Of a stretch of 64,000 nucleotides of DNA, positions 24,601 to 35,638 are shown in pieces; position 1 is the first letter of the stretch; every line of letters begins with the position of its first letter. A model generated the notes under the pieces. That model searched no databases and was not told the origin of the DNA. It was given only the letters and a program-made list of their open reading frames with translations. The stretch comes from Trichoplusia ni (taxonomy: Eukaryota; Arthropoda; Insecta; Lepidoptera; Noctuidae), in NCBI RefSeq assembly GCF_003590095.1, contig NC_039480.1, positions 19,197,328 to 19,261,327 of the forward strand. Direction: 5' to 3'. The position numbers were made by a program, and so were the translations under genes.

Positions 24601-27600
24601 GTTTTAAAATCTGCAGATGTTTTGATTTTTATTCGTAGTGCTGTCGAATGTAGACTTGTTGGTTAAAGGTCTATTTTGTGGCCTACTTAATTTCATAAAA
24701 TGATTTTGAGGAGTTTATTTATGGCCCATAGGTAAAACCCTGAACCCTATTAGGCAGAGTAGACAGTTTTAATTTTCTCAGAATGTATATATCCGTTGTC
24801 GCTGGCAAACAACAGCCAAAAATTTTTGGCATAAAAATAACTATCTTCTCAAAAAAGACTTTCCTTACTTAGAACTTATGATTTTATAAATTTAGAACTA
24901 TCTCTATATCTTCCATTTTCCTCATCTAGAAGATCTAGACGAAGAGCACGCTATCCAGGCTCTGGACGAGACCACCTGCATATACTGCGACCTTCAGCTG
25001 CCAACAGTTGAGGATGTCCATGACCATATCAGGACAGTTCATGAGCTGGAACCCCGGACTGGTCTGCCGCTCCGGGAGTGTTCCCTCTGCGGAGTTGCTC
25101 TGAGAGACCCTGCGGACCATCATAACAGGTAGGTTAGCAAGAGAAGATGTCTTCAACTCTACTTGGATTTTCTTCTGACGTACATGGGCGTAGCCTAAGG
25201 AACTCTACTAAGTGCAATTATAAAATCCGTAAGAAAATTACAAAAAAGGGAGATGGTAGTGGTGGATATGATTGATCAAGATCAAGTTGTCGGAATTGCA
25301 ATTTTATCCCAGCGTAAAACTGCGATCGCTATTTTTCTTGCCCAGCCATGTCCGACTTTCCAACTGTCCAATAGAACGATCATTCAACACATTTCGGTGA
25401 AAATCGTCTAAGCGCTGTGTATGCTATGTGTGCAAAGAACGAGGATCATAGAGTACTTCTTCTACAAAAGATCATTTTGAAGAAGAAGTACTCAATTGGG
25501 GCCAGAAAAAAAATACCAGGGCAGGGGGGTGCCTGATGCTCCATCGTAGCCCCTCCAGCCCATAGCTAGCTACACCCATAAGGACGAATATAGGCTGGTA
25601 TTGTTATTATGCCATTGCCCGCCTAGTTCAAAAACTTGTTCAAATATTTCAAAATTTCTACCTTAGATGTCATGGCGTCAAATCAGATTCAGATGGCCGG
25701 AAGTACCCGTGCCACTTCTGCGATAACATCTATGTTAGCAAGAAGGCTTGCTTCACACATCTGCGGATGAAACATGGATGTGAGTACATTTCTTATGATT
25801 TCCAAATGACCAAATAGAATAAGGTATTTAACTAAATGTCATAATGTTTAGCCCGTTACACGGAATTCCAAAAAATATTATTTAGTTATTTTTAATTTTA
25901 GGAAGATTAAAAAGGATTTTAGACTGCTAAGCTAGATTTGCTAGATTTCAAAAGCATACTGGTAAGTGACGTCACACGACATTTTAAATCACTGTATCGT
26001 CTGTAACCCCTTCATTTTTTGCTTACGAGATAAAAGAAAAAACACGTATCCAATATTTTCTGGAAATCTATTTAACGGACTAAACAGAATTTTTGCCAAA
26101 TACCCTTAAAAATCTTTGGACTAATTTATTAATGAATATTTCTCTAGTAAAACTATGCAACGAACAGACACCGAAATACGTGCCACGGGAACGTAAGAAA
26201 TGCCACATGTGTAATAGGGATTTCAGTCAGAAACAAATACTGAACAAGCATCTGTGGAAGGCGCATGGATTTGAGGTAAGGAATATTGGGGAAACCATGA
26301 CGAATAAACTTAGTATATTATGAGCGTTATTTGTGCGAAACACGATGGAAATACAGGGGGTTTTTGGTGTGATTTATTGATAACTGCTTGAAAATAATAC
26401 ATTTTAGTCTAGCTTCTGAAGATTTATGACAAGAATTTTTGCAATAGGAATAATAATTTTCGAAGGCACGCATCTTCTCTCCGTATTTGTAACGCGTACT
26501 TTCACCTCGCGTATTTTATCTCCACATTTTTGTATCTAACACTGAATTTTGGAGAAATTTTCAAATCAGACATGTATTTCCTGAGATTATCAGTTCAAAA
26601 TAATCTTTTATAATATTATTAGTAATGGACGTATCAATCAGTTGTCTAGTACTCAAAAGCTTTAGCTAATTCGGCACTAGATGGCGTTGTATTTAAATGC
26701 CGAAATGTTGCCATAAGGTGGAAAAGCGCAAAGCATTCATATGCCCGCTCTGTGACGAGCGTGTCAGCTACGGATCTAACTTCAGCGCGCATCTGTTGCA
26801 CGCGCACCGCGTCCACGAGCAAGTTGAACAGTTGGAGTTCCACAATATGGATGGTGAGTCTTACCTGGTATAGTTACCGGCACGGATCTTGAGCGCTCGG
26901 CGGAAGACTGGGGATCGCTTTGCGCATCGTAAAATAAAACGCCAATCAATTTTGCGTCTTGAGGTGCATGCAAGATCCATGCCGGTAACTATACCCCTAG
27001 AATACTCTAGATAACGACCTCCGCAGCTCCGTGGTCGAGTGGCGTACGCAACGTTTTCAAGGTGTCAGCTCTGAGGGTTCGATCCCCAGTCGGGTCAATG
27101 TCAAAATTCATACTACTTTGTCTCGGGTCTCGGTGTTTGTGGTACCTTCGTTGTATCTGAATTCCATAACACAACTGCTTTAGCTAGTTACTTTGGGTTT
27201 AGAGCAATGTATGTGATGTTGTCCAAAAAAAAAGTGTGCTATCCCATATTTTCATGTTAGATTCAAATCTAGGAGGTCGATCTCGATGGCGTGCGATTGG
27301 GGAGGCCTGTCTAGTAGACGAATATGGGCTAATGATGATGTGATGATATTCAACAATGTCGACAGCACGCCGTGGGGATATGTCGGACTTTCACCGACTA
27401 AAAACATCCCTAGATCTCGTACTTGTTAAGCCTGGGTCACGGGATCTCTTGCCTGCATGGAGAAGGAAACGGCATCCATTTGTTAATGACTGTTAATGTT
27501 TAACACTGTAGAACAAAGCGTATTGCACACAGATGTTTGAAATCATTTTAAAAAACTTGACGATTCACTATTTCAAATCTGAATTCCATTATAATAACAA

Positions 27601-30600
27601 TAAATAGTTTTTCTAACATTTGTTGTTATCCATCTCAAAAATCAATCCCCCTGTGTTCCACTCCCGAGCAAATACCTCCCCTAAATTATCCTTCCACGAT
27701 TTCTCTATCAGTGGTTAATGGACCTGACTGCTATACCGGACGCCGTGGTTTCGCTTCCCACCAAGGACAAATGTTTATGTGATAAGCACGATAATTAGAT
27801 CTGTGTCTGGGTGTAATTTATCTATATTTCATATAATATATTTAGATATGTTATGTTTTGCAGTTGTGTCTAGTACTCATAATAACTTGCATCCTTTTTT
27901 GAAAAACTTTTATCAAAAACCTACTTCTAGATTTCATGCTATTCAAGAGCGCAATACAAGAGAAAACTAAGTACCGCTTTAGGAAGACGACGGCTAGCAA
28001 GCAGACCATTGAAGGAGTTCGATCACATTATATGTGTAGCCAATCGGGAGTGTATGTGTACCAGGTAAGGGGAATACCGGCTGGTGACTGTCCCACTGCT
28101 GGGCAAAGGCCTCTGCCTGTATAGGGAAGGTTTGAGCATTGATCACGACGCTAGCATGAGACGATGGATGGATTGTGTGAAAGACGATATGGCTGCAAAG
28201 AGTGTTTCTTGTGAGATGACGTCAGATAGAAAGGTATGGATGAAGACATGTTGCGCCGACCCCAAATAATAATTGGGATATGGGAAATATGATGATGATG
28301 ATGATGCTAGCTCACTGCGGTCGCCGTTTTCAGATTTCAGTATTTGGTGTCCAGGTTTCCTCCTTTTGAAAAATACTATTTCTGCTTGTTTTGGGATCGA
28401 ATGTGGGATGAAGATTGTTTGAAACTGCTAAAGAATTAGTGTGCTGATCAATGCTTGTTCTCTGTATGAGAGGCCTGCAGTGGGACAGGCTTACAGGCTG
28501 GTGTTATTAACAGCTTCGGCAATGGCGCCCCACCGTGGGGCAGCTCACAAGCGTGGTGATCAATGCTCGTTCTCTGTATGAGAGGCCTGCAGTGGGACAG
28601 TTACAGGCTGATGTTATTAACAACCTCGCTTAACTTTATGGATGTAAATCTTACTTACCCGATGTTTGTAGGGTAAAGGCAAGCGCCCGGCCCCCGAGCG
28701 TCAGATATACAAGACAGGCAAAGCTTGTCCAGCTCATATGATAGTCACGGAGACCATGGATCGGGTCCTAGTGACCTTCTACAAGACACACGTGGGTCAC
28801 GGCCGTAAGTATACTCAGTAGGACATATCTGTAGAATAGAATTGAATAGAAGTAGCTGACCCAGCAAACGTTCTTATGCCATGTGAAAAGAGGGTATGAG
28901 CAAAAAAATATGTATATGTTGTCCGATTGAACCTTGATCTGAATTTGAGGGTATTTGTAAAAAAAAATCTGTTTACATCGTCAGACATATTTGAAAAAAA
29001 TATTGGATAAGTATTTTTCTTTTTTCTCGCAAACTAAAAATGAAGCGGGTACAGGTGGTTTAATATCTCGTGTAACGTCACTTACCAGTACGGCCTTTAC
29101 TCGTATCAACTTGCATGTTTTAGCCCCCACCGCCACTTAAGTGTTTATTAAATCTTCCTTAGTTTTTAATGATGTGATAAAATTAAAATTAAATTTTTAA
29201 TATTTTTGGAAATCTGTCTGACGGAATAGACAGATTTATATTATAAGATTTTGTCAAATACCCGATTGTATGACAGTAACAACCGACGATTAACCTCAAT
29301 CCTTAATTCTTACCGTCGATGTAGCAGCAAATACATGATCTTGTGTTAATTTTAGCCTGCCCTTACTTTGAGCCACGCGAACCGAAGAAAATGAAGACTG
29401 ATTCTCAAAGTTCCAATTCAATTGTGATACATGAAACTATGAAGTCGGATCTAGAGCCTAAAGATGAGAGTAAGTCTACTTCTAGAATGTTCTAGAATAT
29501 GTTTTGAGTTTCAGGGAAAGGTCTGTAGACAGGGAGTGATTTGAAGAGTCGAATGACGTTATACTGCGACGCACGCTATTTTGAAAAATTTAAAGAGGGG
29601 TACGAGGGTTCGAAAATACGTTAAGGCGAAAACGCCAAAAAAAGGTCTTGGTTTCAAAGTCCTATGTTGCGAAACTAAATTTGTCTGGGGACAAATTCAG
29701 ATTCGCACCATTCGCAATTTTTTTGACGTTTAATGTTGATTTTACGTCTTAATTTTTTTCGAAATAGCGTGTGTCGCAATAACGTCATTCGAATCTTCAT
29801 ATCATTCCCCTATAGACAAGGTCACCTCGCGTTAACGCTGACGAATCACTCAAATTTATTGAACTGTACCTCTACCATGAGTTGCCATCGAAAACGTCAA
29901 TGACGTTACTACAGTCGATAGCGTATAAACGCGGTTCGAATAGTTTACAATCGGACTCATACCATGAGTTTAAAAAACCTTGACGCGCTCGCTATCGAGA
30001 GCTCGATTGTTATTGTAGTATTCGTGTTGTCATACTTGTCATGTCGAACGTGCCTAACTTCACGCCTAATGTAGTTGTTTCTTTCTAACGTTGCTTAAAA
30101 GACAGAGTAAGATATATATTCCCGAAAAAGCTTCAAATCTACATTAATAATTTCATGCAGGACTACGGTAAACTCGATCGAAACCTTATATGAATAACAA
30201 AACATAAAAAAATATTGATTTTGGGTCGACAACATACATATATCCGCAGATTTCGGATTATGGAGAATTTCGTTAAATTCCGATGGCAAAAAACAAACCG
30301 CTCAAGTCGCCATCTTTGCCGTTGAAGTTTCGCAAAGTGTTTTTTTTTTAAATTATGCGGTTGATGTAGATATACGAACTCTTTTGATATCACAAACAGA
30401 TGGACACTTTTCTTCTTGCTCTTCTGGGTTTTAGTAATTTTTCATTATTAAATTGAAAGCGGTGTCGTGGGTACCAAGGAATGGTTATGTGGCGCAACTT
30501 TGGGGAGTACCTATGTCTTGCGATTGATCATATACCGATAAACTGTGCATCTATTGAAACTAATATTATGAATGCGAAAATTTCTCTGTCTGTCTGTCTC

Positions 30601-32555
30601 GCTTTCACGCCAATCCTACTGAACCGATTGTATTGGATTTGAGAGATAGCCTAATGGAAACTGAAGTCCACGTGGACTGAGTCCTGGGCTACAGCTAGTG
30701 TTTGAATAATCCTAATAATTTTAAACTTCATAGAGCATAAAATATTCAGTATATTTTAATATAATGTAATATTACTTAATGAACTATTGGTTGGGGTGGA
30801 GCCCTCTGTGAACGTTGACTTATTTCCAGCGTTTCCTTAATAATGAATTTATGTGTGTATGCTTCATTGTAAAAAAGTGACAGCGTGTATTCAATGTAAA
30901 TTGACTTTTAACTAGTGCTACTTGATTTTAAATACTCTCTTGCCGACATGATTCTCACAAGAAATACTCAAAACTAAACAATTACTATAAACCGAATACC
31001 GTTTCACACCTTGTTTAGCAAGTGAGTTACTTAACTACAATCGTAATGGTATTTGTCGATACCATTTGTCAAATTTGTGACTCATGGTACCGTTTTCTTA
31101 AAGAAACCACCGCAAAACGTTACGCGCTCGCTCCTCGCTGTCGAAGACGTTTTGAATGTTTCGATAGGTTTTATTTGTCAACTCATACTACCGATTTTAG
31201 TTTGTCAAGTGACCGCTAGGGGCGCTGTACATTTTGTCATAGATATTTTTTACGCAGACGCTAGCGAGCCCGGTCGCTCAAAACTCATGGTAGAGGTACT
31301 GACAAGTCAAAGTCACGTCACTTGTCGAAAAAGAATGTCATTCTCTAGAACGCGCCTAAAGCCAGCAAAAATTGCACACATAGACTGTTGGTCTTGTGGT
31401 ATGTAAGTGGTCCTGACTGCTATACCGGAAGTCGTGGGCTCGATACCCTCCCAGAAAATATGTTTGCATGATGACCACGATCATTTGGTCTATAAATTTG
31501 TGTGTAATTTATATAAATTATGTATGTATTTAGACTAGATGGCGTTGTGTGTCAGTTGTGTACATTTTGATAGTAACTATCGTGAGAATGATTCATTATT
31601 AAATGATGCAACGGTTTACTCAATGCATATGTATCGGGATCGCGCAACTAGTTTCGCACCCAACCGGAGTCCTTAATCATGAGCTGACGCGGATTGCTCA
31701 TGATTAAGGACTCCGATAAGCGTGTGAAAACCGTTATAGTTACCGGCACGGATCTTGAGCGCTCGGCGGAAGAGTGGGGATCGCTTTGCGCATCGTAAAA
31801 TAAAACGCCAATCAATTGTGCGTACTCGTCGTCTTGTAGTGCATGCAACTGCAGCAAAGAACGAATTTCAACTCGTCCCTCATGTCGGCTATGACGCGCA
31901 CTTGAGTCCGCCGCAAATACCGCAAAAGGGACACAAAAAATCACTTCTGCGCAGGTCAAGGTCAGCGCTCAAGATCTATGCCGGTAACTATACATCATTT
32001 AATAACTCGTGTGCATGTTAGGTGACACAGTAGAGGAGTCGTCGCTGATGTGTGACGCATGTGGGATGTCGTTTGGTGACTCCGATAAGTTTAGGGACCA
32101 CGTCGCCACTCACGGCTTGGAGCTGTTCCCCTGTCAATATTGTGATGATGTGAGTATTTATAGATTCATATTATAATAGGTAAATTAGTTTATCGTTGAA
32201 AAATCTTTAAAAAAATGTAGGTATCCTATTTTTATGATCAATTTCGCAAGGCGGATCCTTAATTGAAAATATGACAAGAGTCACATAATATTTATTTAAT
32301 TGGTACTTAGACTTTACTCTTATGCTACTAGTATCGGTTTATTAATACGGGCCATGGATTCATTCTGTTGTGGGATCCAATCTCTTTTGAACACAAAAAC
32401 AATTTCATGTTGCCATCTTCTCACAGCCTCGCAAAATTCAAAACAAATTATAATTATTTTTTTAAAGCCAAGTTTTCTTCTTCTAGGATTTTCAAAATCT
32501 GGACGCCTGGACACGACATGTTCGTTTAGAACACAATATGGCTAGTCTGTTTTAA
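21692..32555 (+). CDS. ZAD and C2H2 zinc-finger protein with a FLYWCH/FAR1-like module, 12 exons
   Basis: Exons: 21692-21820, 23262-23373, 23925-24041, 24930-25128, 25667-25779, 26148-26275, 26718-26853, 27931-28064, 28672-28804, 29356-29469, 32022-32149 and 32487-32555. They join in frame to 503 residues. The N-terminus has a ZAD-type Cys set (C9, C12, C52, C55), a dimerisation domain typical of insect C2H2 regulators. An acidic linker follows. C2H2 fingers lie at residues 136-157, 201-222, 242-263, 275-296, 449-469 and 476-497, with a degenerate one at 170-188. Between fingers, residues about 312-404 form a different module with C347, C375, H396 and H399 and the motif THVGH, resembling the FLYWCH/FAR1 (WRKY-GCM1) fold. 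A nuclear DNA-binding regulator is inferred. Exon 3's start is the least certain boundary. Introns carry several SINEs and MITEs. Confidence 0.88.
22826..23087 (-). mobile_element. 5S rRNA-derived SINE, family D, diverged
   Basis: Antisense copy in intron 1 of the ZAD gene, with GGGTCGGCTTTCAGTCTAAC and GTCACTTATCCACG as the diverged head. It is the most diverged copy seen. Confidence 0.7.
23389..23732 (-). mobile_element. 5S rRNA-derived SINE, family D, near full length
   Basis: Runs from TATGTTGGTGTCGACTTCCA, about 15 bp inside intron 2 of the ZAD gene, to the 5S-like head ending TTAGCCACGAGCTC. The head contains GATGGTCACCCATC. Confidence 0.82.
24156..24541. mobile_element. MITE family E
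   Basis: Both ends are intact: TACACGGTGATTTTTAGTCG at the left and its complement at the right, flanked by TA. It lies in intron 3 of the ZAD gene, with the interior inverted relative to the copy at 12819. Confidence 0.88.
26871..26992. mobile_element. MITE family G, short form (122 bp)
   Basis: TIRs TAGTTACCGGCACGGATCTT and GATCCATGCCGGTAACTA. It begins 17 bp after the ZAD exon 7 splice donor. Longer forms are at 31737-31991 and 45643-45918. Confidence 0.85.
27018..27225 (+). mobile_element. tRNA-derived SINE, family B
   Basis: A box TGGTCGAGTGG, B box GGTTCGATCCC, body to GTATGTGATGTTGTCC, then an A-rich tail. It lies in intron 7 of the ZAD gene. Confidence 0.87.
27709..27890 (+). mobile_element. 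tRNA-derived SINE, family A, partial
   Basis: Contains TGACTGCTATACCGG and GGTGTAATTTATCTATAT. The B box is mutated and the 3' end is lost. The piece at 26632-26710 (GGCACTAGATGGCGTTGTAT) is another family A remnant. Confidence 0.75.
28083..28170 (-). mobile_element. LINE-type repeat tail
   Basis: GTCCCACTGCTGGGCAAAGG followed by AGGGAAGGTTTGAGCATTGA. The same tail, in the other orientation, is at 40340-40400 and 55945-56040. It starts about 20 bp after the ZAD exon 8 donor. Confidence 0.6.
28447..28618. repeat. Tandem repeat, same 110-bp unit as 3737-4100
   Basis: About 1.6 copies, sharing GGCGCCCCACCGTGGGGCAG and CAATGCTCGTTCTCTGTATG with the other array. It lies in intron 8 of the ZAD gene. 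Confidence 0.9.
29531..29811. mobile_element. MITE family H, 281 bp
   Basis: Long imperfect TIRs of about 55 bp: the left arm has GTCGAATGACGTTAT and GCACGCTATTTTGAA, and the right arm has the complements (AAATAGCGTGTGTCG, ATAACGTCATTCGA). No reading frame. It sits in intron 10 of the ZAD gene; a single copy in this window. Confidence 0.75.
31400..31570 (+). mobile_element. tRNA-derived SINE, family A
   Basis: Contains GACTGCTATACCGGAAGTCG, a damaged B box (GGGCTCGATACCC) and the end GACTAGATGGCGTTGTGTG. Confidence 0.78.
31665..31715. repeat. Perfect 20-bp inverted repeat with 11-bp spacer
   Basis: Arms CGGAGTCCTTAATCATGAGC (31665-31684) and its exact complement (31696-31715). It lies in intron 10 of the ZAD gene, 22 bp before a MITE. 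Flanking sequence at 31572-31678 recurs inverted at 41645-41757, so it may be one end of an element. Confidence 0.9.
31737..31991. mobile_element. MITE family G, 255-bp form
   Basis: TIRs TAGTTACCGGCACGGATCTT and GATCTATGCCGGTAACTA, with a GCGCTCGGCGGAAGAGTGGG interior. It ends about 30 bp before the ZAD exon 11 acceptor. Confidence 0.88.
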
Positions 32556-33343
32556 ACATCATAGTTATAAATCTTACACCTTGCAGCCATATTTAATATC
32601 GATACTCTGACAAATGCCACTCAAGTGTCAAACTGACATTGCACTTGTCAAGTGTGCAAAAAAAATAAAAAATATTGACGTTCTCTAATGTCTATGACCG
32701 ACAGTAGAACCATAGATTATATTTCGCGCTATTTTCAAATAAGTGTCAAAGAATTATCAATTTTAGTTTTGTACAGAAGATGAATTTGTTTTAGCTTGAC
32801 AATGAAGTGTTTAATTGTTTATTATCAATAAATAAATATATTTTGAAGTACATTTTTGTTATATTTTATCCTTTAAATATGATGCGTTGTGAAAATGTTC
32901 TGATGTTTTTGCTAATAAAGAAATCCATGCGACAATTCAAGCTAAAATACACAACACAACAACATTTTTGGTATATTGGTTGACATTTAGATTGGTCTAG
33001 TGGTCCTAGCTGAATATTATTTATAACGCGAATATATTAATGTATGGATGTTTGTCCCTCTTTCACGCAACAATAACTTGTCGGATTTAGATGAAACTTA
33101 GTACACAGATAGTTTATAACCCGGTTTATCACACAGTTCGTTTTTATCCAGATTTTATGTACCCGTGGGTTCATTTCAAAAATTTTAGGAAGCTTGAATT
33201 TTTCTAGTTTCTTTTAGATTCATTTTGAAAAAATAAAAATCTTAATTAATAAACTGAATATCTTTAATAATGTAGAGGGTCCGATTAAGCGAGACGTCCC
33301 ATTCTGTTATATTCGACACACCATCATCATGTTTATTTTTTAT
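32556..33343. other. Convergent intergenic region
   Basis: 0.8 kb between the stop codons of the plus-strand ZAD gene and the minus-strand P450 gene. It is AT-rich. A plus-strand AATAAA around 32827 is a candidate polyadenylation signal for the ZAD gene; a minus-strand AATAAA is at 33332-33337, just after the P450 stop. Around 33000-33180 there is a dispersed-repeat relic. No gene is seen. Confidence 0.55.
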
Positions 33344-35584
33344 TTACTTCACAAAAATTCTGGTTTCCCATTCATCCCTTTCGACAAACTTTAGTTTGAC
33401 CTCCTCAGTCGGTGAAGTTACTGGTGATTTCGGTTGGAACTTTAAATCTCTTTTCATATTGGGTGCTAGCTCCACCCGATACTTCTTGAAAATCGTTATA
33501 AGACCAGCTGCCATCTGCATCCTTGCGAATCTCATTCCTGCGAAGAAAATTAGAAATAAAATTAGGTAGGTAAATAAAATCGAAATGACAAATGATCTTT
33601 AGCAGAATTGCAAAGACGAAGTAATGTAGTAATTGATACTCTCACATTGACAATCGGATTTCCAAATCACAGTTTTCCACAACCAATTTTCTCATGAAAC
33701 GGAAGCCAAGAACTCTCTTGATTAAGTCATGAATGTTTTATTTCAGTGAGCTTTTTAAACACGTCAGTAAGTCAGAAGCTTAAAGTATGTAATAATAAAT
33801 AAATAATTGTGAGGAACGTACGGAAACGAGGCTAATAAAGCCACTCCATTGCCGGCTTAAAAACAGACTTCAACTCCTTCACATAACATAAAAAATATTT
33901 AGTTTTTGTTTTTCCGTAATTACTTTTGTATAGTGAAACTTCTTATCTGAATTCCAACAAGGTTGCATTAAACGATAAACGCTACAATAAAGGGTGTATT
34001 CACATAAACTTCGACGCTTCTGGTGGATAGAAAAAGACAGAGAATGCGTGGTACTCGAATTCATTTTCACATTACGGAGTTTCACTTCGTCCATGTGGTC
34101 CCACATCTCATTTCCATGCACTTTTCTAAGTCCATTAAACACACAATTCTGTTCTCATACCTACACCCGAATTTAAAGATTTTTTATAACAAAAACATTA
34201 TTAATAACTTACCGATACAAACTCTGGGGCCTTCTCCAAATGGCATATATGTATACGGCTTGATGTTTCTCTTCTCATCACCATAAAACCTCTCTGGGCG
34301 GTACTCCAGGGGGTCTGGGAAGTAGTCAGGGTTGTAATGAAGCTTGTACAGCGGCAGATGGACACGCATACCCTTCTCAATCTTCAAACCTGTGGGTAAC
34401 ACGTAGTTTTCTGTCGCCTCACGAGTTAACACACCCAAAACTGGGTATAAACGAAGAGCTTCGTCTACACAAGCTTCTAAGTACGATGTTTCGGCAATAC
34501 ACTCGTGATCCAACGTGTTTCCATGTTTCTGCAAGTATTTATCCACTTCTTCGATCGCTTTTGCCTGCTTTTCAGGGTTTTTTGCCAGTTCGAATAATGT
34601 CCACATTAAAGACGTGGATGATGTTTCGAAGCCAGCCCCGAAGAATAAGGCACATTGTGATATTAAGAATTCTGAGTCGATTTCTAAAGATACTATTGGT
34701 GCTGCTTCTGATTTTGAGCCTTTTAATCCAACACCGACTAAATTATTTTGTTTTAGTTTCAACATATAATCAATGAAGTCGTTCCGGGTTGTCGGCTGGT
34801 AGTTCCGATCTTCAAAAATTTGCGTCAGCATTTTGTTAAAGAAAACGTCGACCTCTCTCGACAATGTTCTTAATCCTAACCCGTAAAAAATCGATGGCCA
34901 CGTTGTTCTGATGATGTTTTTTATAGCTGGGAATAATGTGAAATTGACAACAAGATCGCCCATTCGCTTGAAAACGTTATTTTCCGTTTTCTCCATGGTT
35001 TTCGTTTCGACGCCGAAAGCGCAGGAACAGATGCAATCCATCGTGTACCGGGCTAATATCGTTCTCACATCGAGGACGTTTGACTTCCCAACCTCTTGGT
35101 CCAACATATCCTCAAACACGAACGAACATTTCTTGATCAAAGGGAACATATTCTTCATTTTAGAGGAAGAAAAGATTGGGGACAAATTTTGGCGGAGCGC
35201 CTTCCATCTATCCCCAAAAGTGAAGAACAGATTTCGTGTAAACATCTCCTTGTGACTGTAGCTTGAGACTTCTCGGCCACTGAAGTAGAAAAAATCCTTT
35301 GTGGTGACTAGTTTGATGAGCTCCGGGTCTTGGACGATGAGAGCAGGTTCTGTTCCATAATAGGACCCGATAACAGGGGCATCCGGGAACTTTCGACATA
35401 GTTCGAGAGTATTTTCTCCCATATTCTGTTTAAACAGCATATACTTTGAGTAATTCCCAAAGATTGTTGTTGGTGGTAGATGGGGGATGTTTCTCTTCTT
35501 CCAATATGTGAACTTTCTCCTTGTGAATAGATACGCGGAGTACGCTATCAATATTAGCGTGGCTGGTAGAAATATCGCGATCAT
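33344..35584 (-). CDS. Cytochrome P450, CYP3 clan (CYP6-like)
   Basis: Two exons, 35584-34213 and 33537-33344, split by a 675-bp phase-1 intron; 521 residues, the usual length. The N-terminus has a hydrophobic ER anchor (residues 1-21) and a short basic stretch, then a proline-containing hinge. Hallmarks seen: WKALR in helix C (127-131), AGFET in helix I (317-321), EALR (ExxR, 375-378), PERF (430-433) and the heme loop PFGEGPRVCIG with axial C456, followed by MRFARMQ. The intron after the heme Cys-Ile-Gly is the position typical of CYP6 genes. It should be a microsomal heme monooxygenase taking electrons from P450 reductase, probably acting on plant chemicals, insecticides or endogenous lipids; the substrate cannot be told. 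The clan is secure; the CYP6 subfamily is not assigned. No disabling change is seen. Confidence 0.93.
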
Positions 35585-35628
35585 CTTTAGAGTAACGAGA
35601 CGTTTAATTGTTGTTGATTATGAAACAG

Positions 35629-35638
35629 TATTTATATA
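35629..35638 (-). promoter_or_regulatory. TATA box of the P450 gene
   Basis: TATATAAATA on the minus strand, 45 bp upstream of the P450 ATG. Transcription from about 25-30 bp downstream would leave a very short 5' UTR. TATA-type promoters are common in inducible P450 genes. This is inference from position and consensus. Confidence 0.5.

Noticed and set aside
31022..31406. Overlapping open frames of 65 and 117 codons on the plus strand in ZAD intron 10
   Set aside because: They overlap dispersed-repeat sequence (related to 1020-1075 and 29815-29885), have no recognisable domain and no splice or codon signature of a gene.
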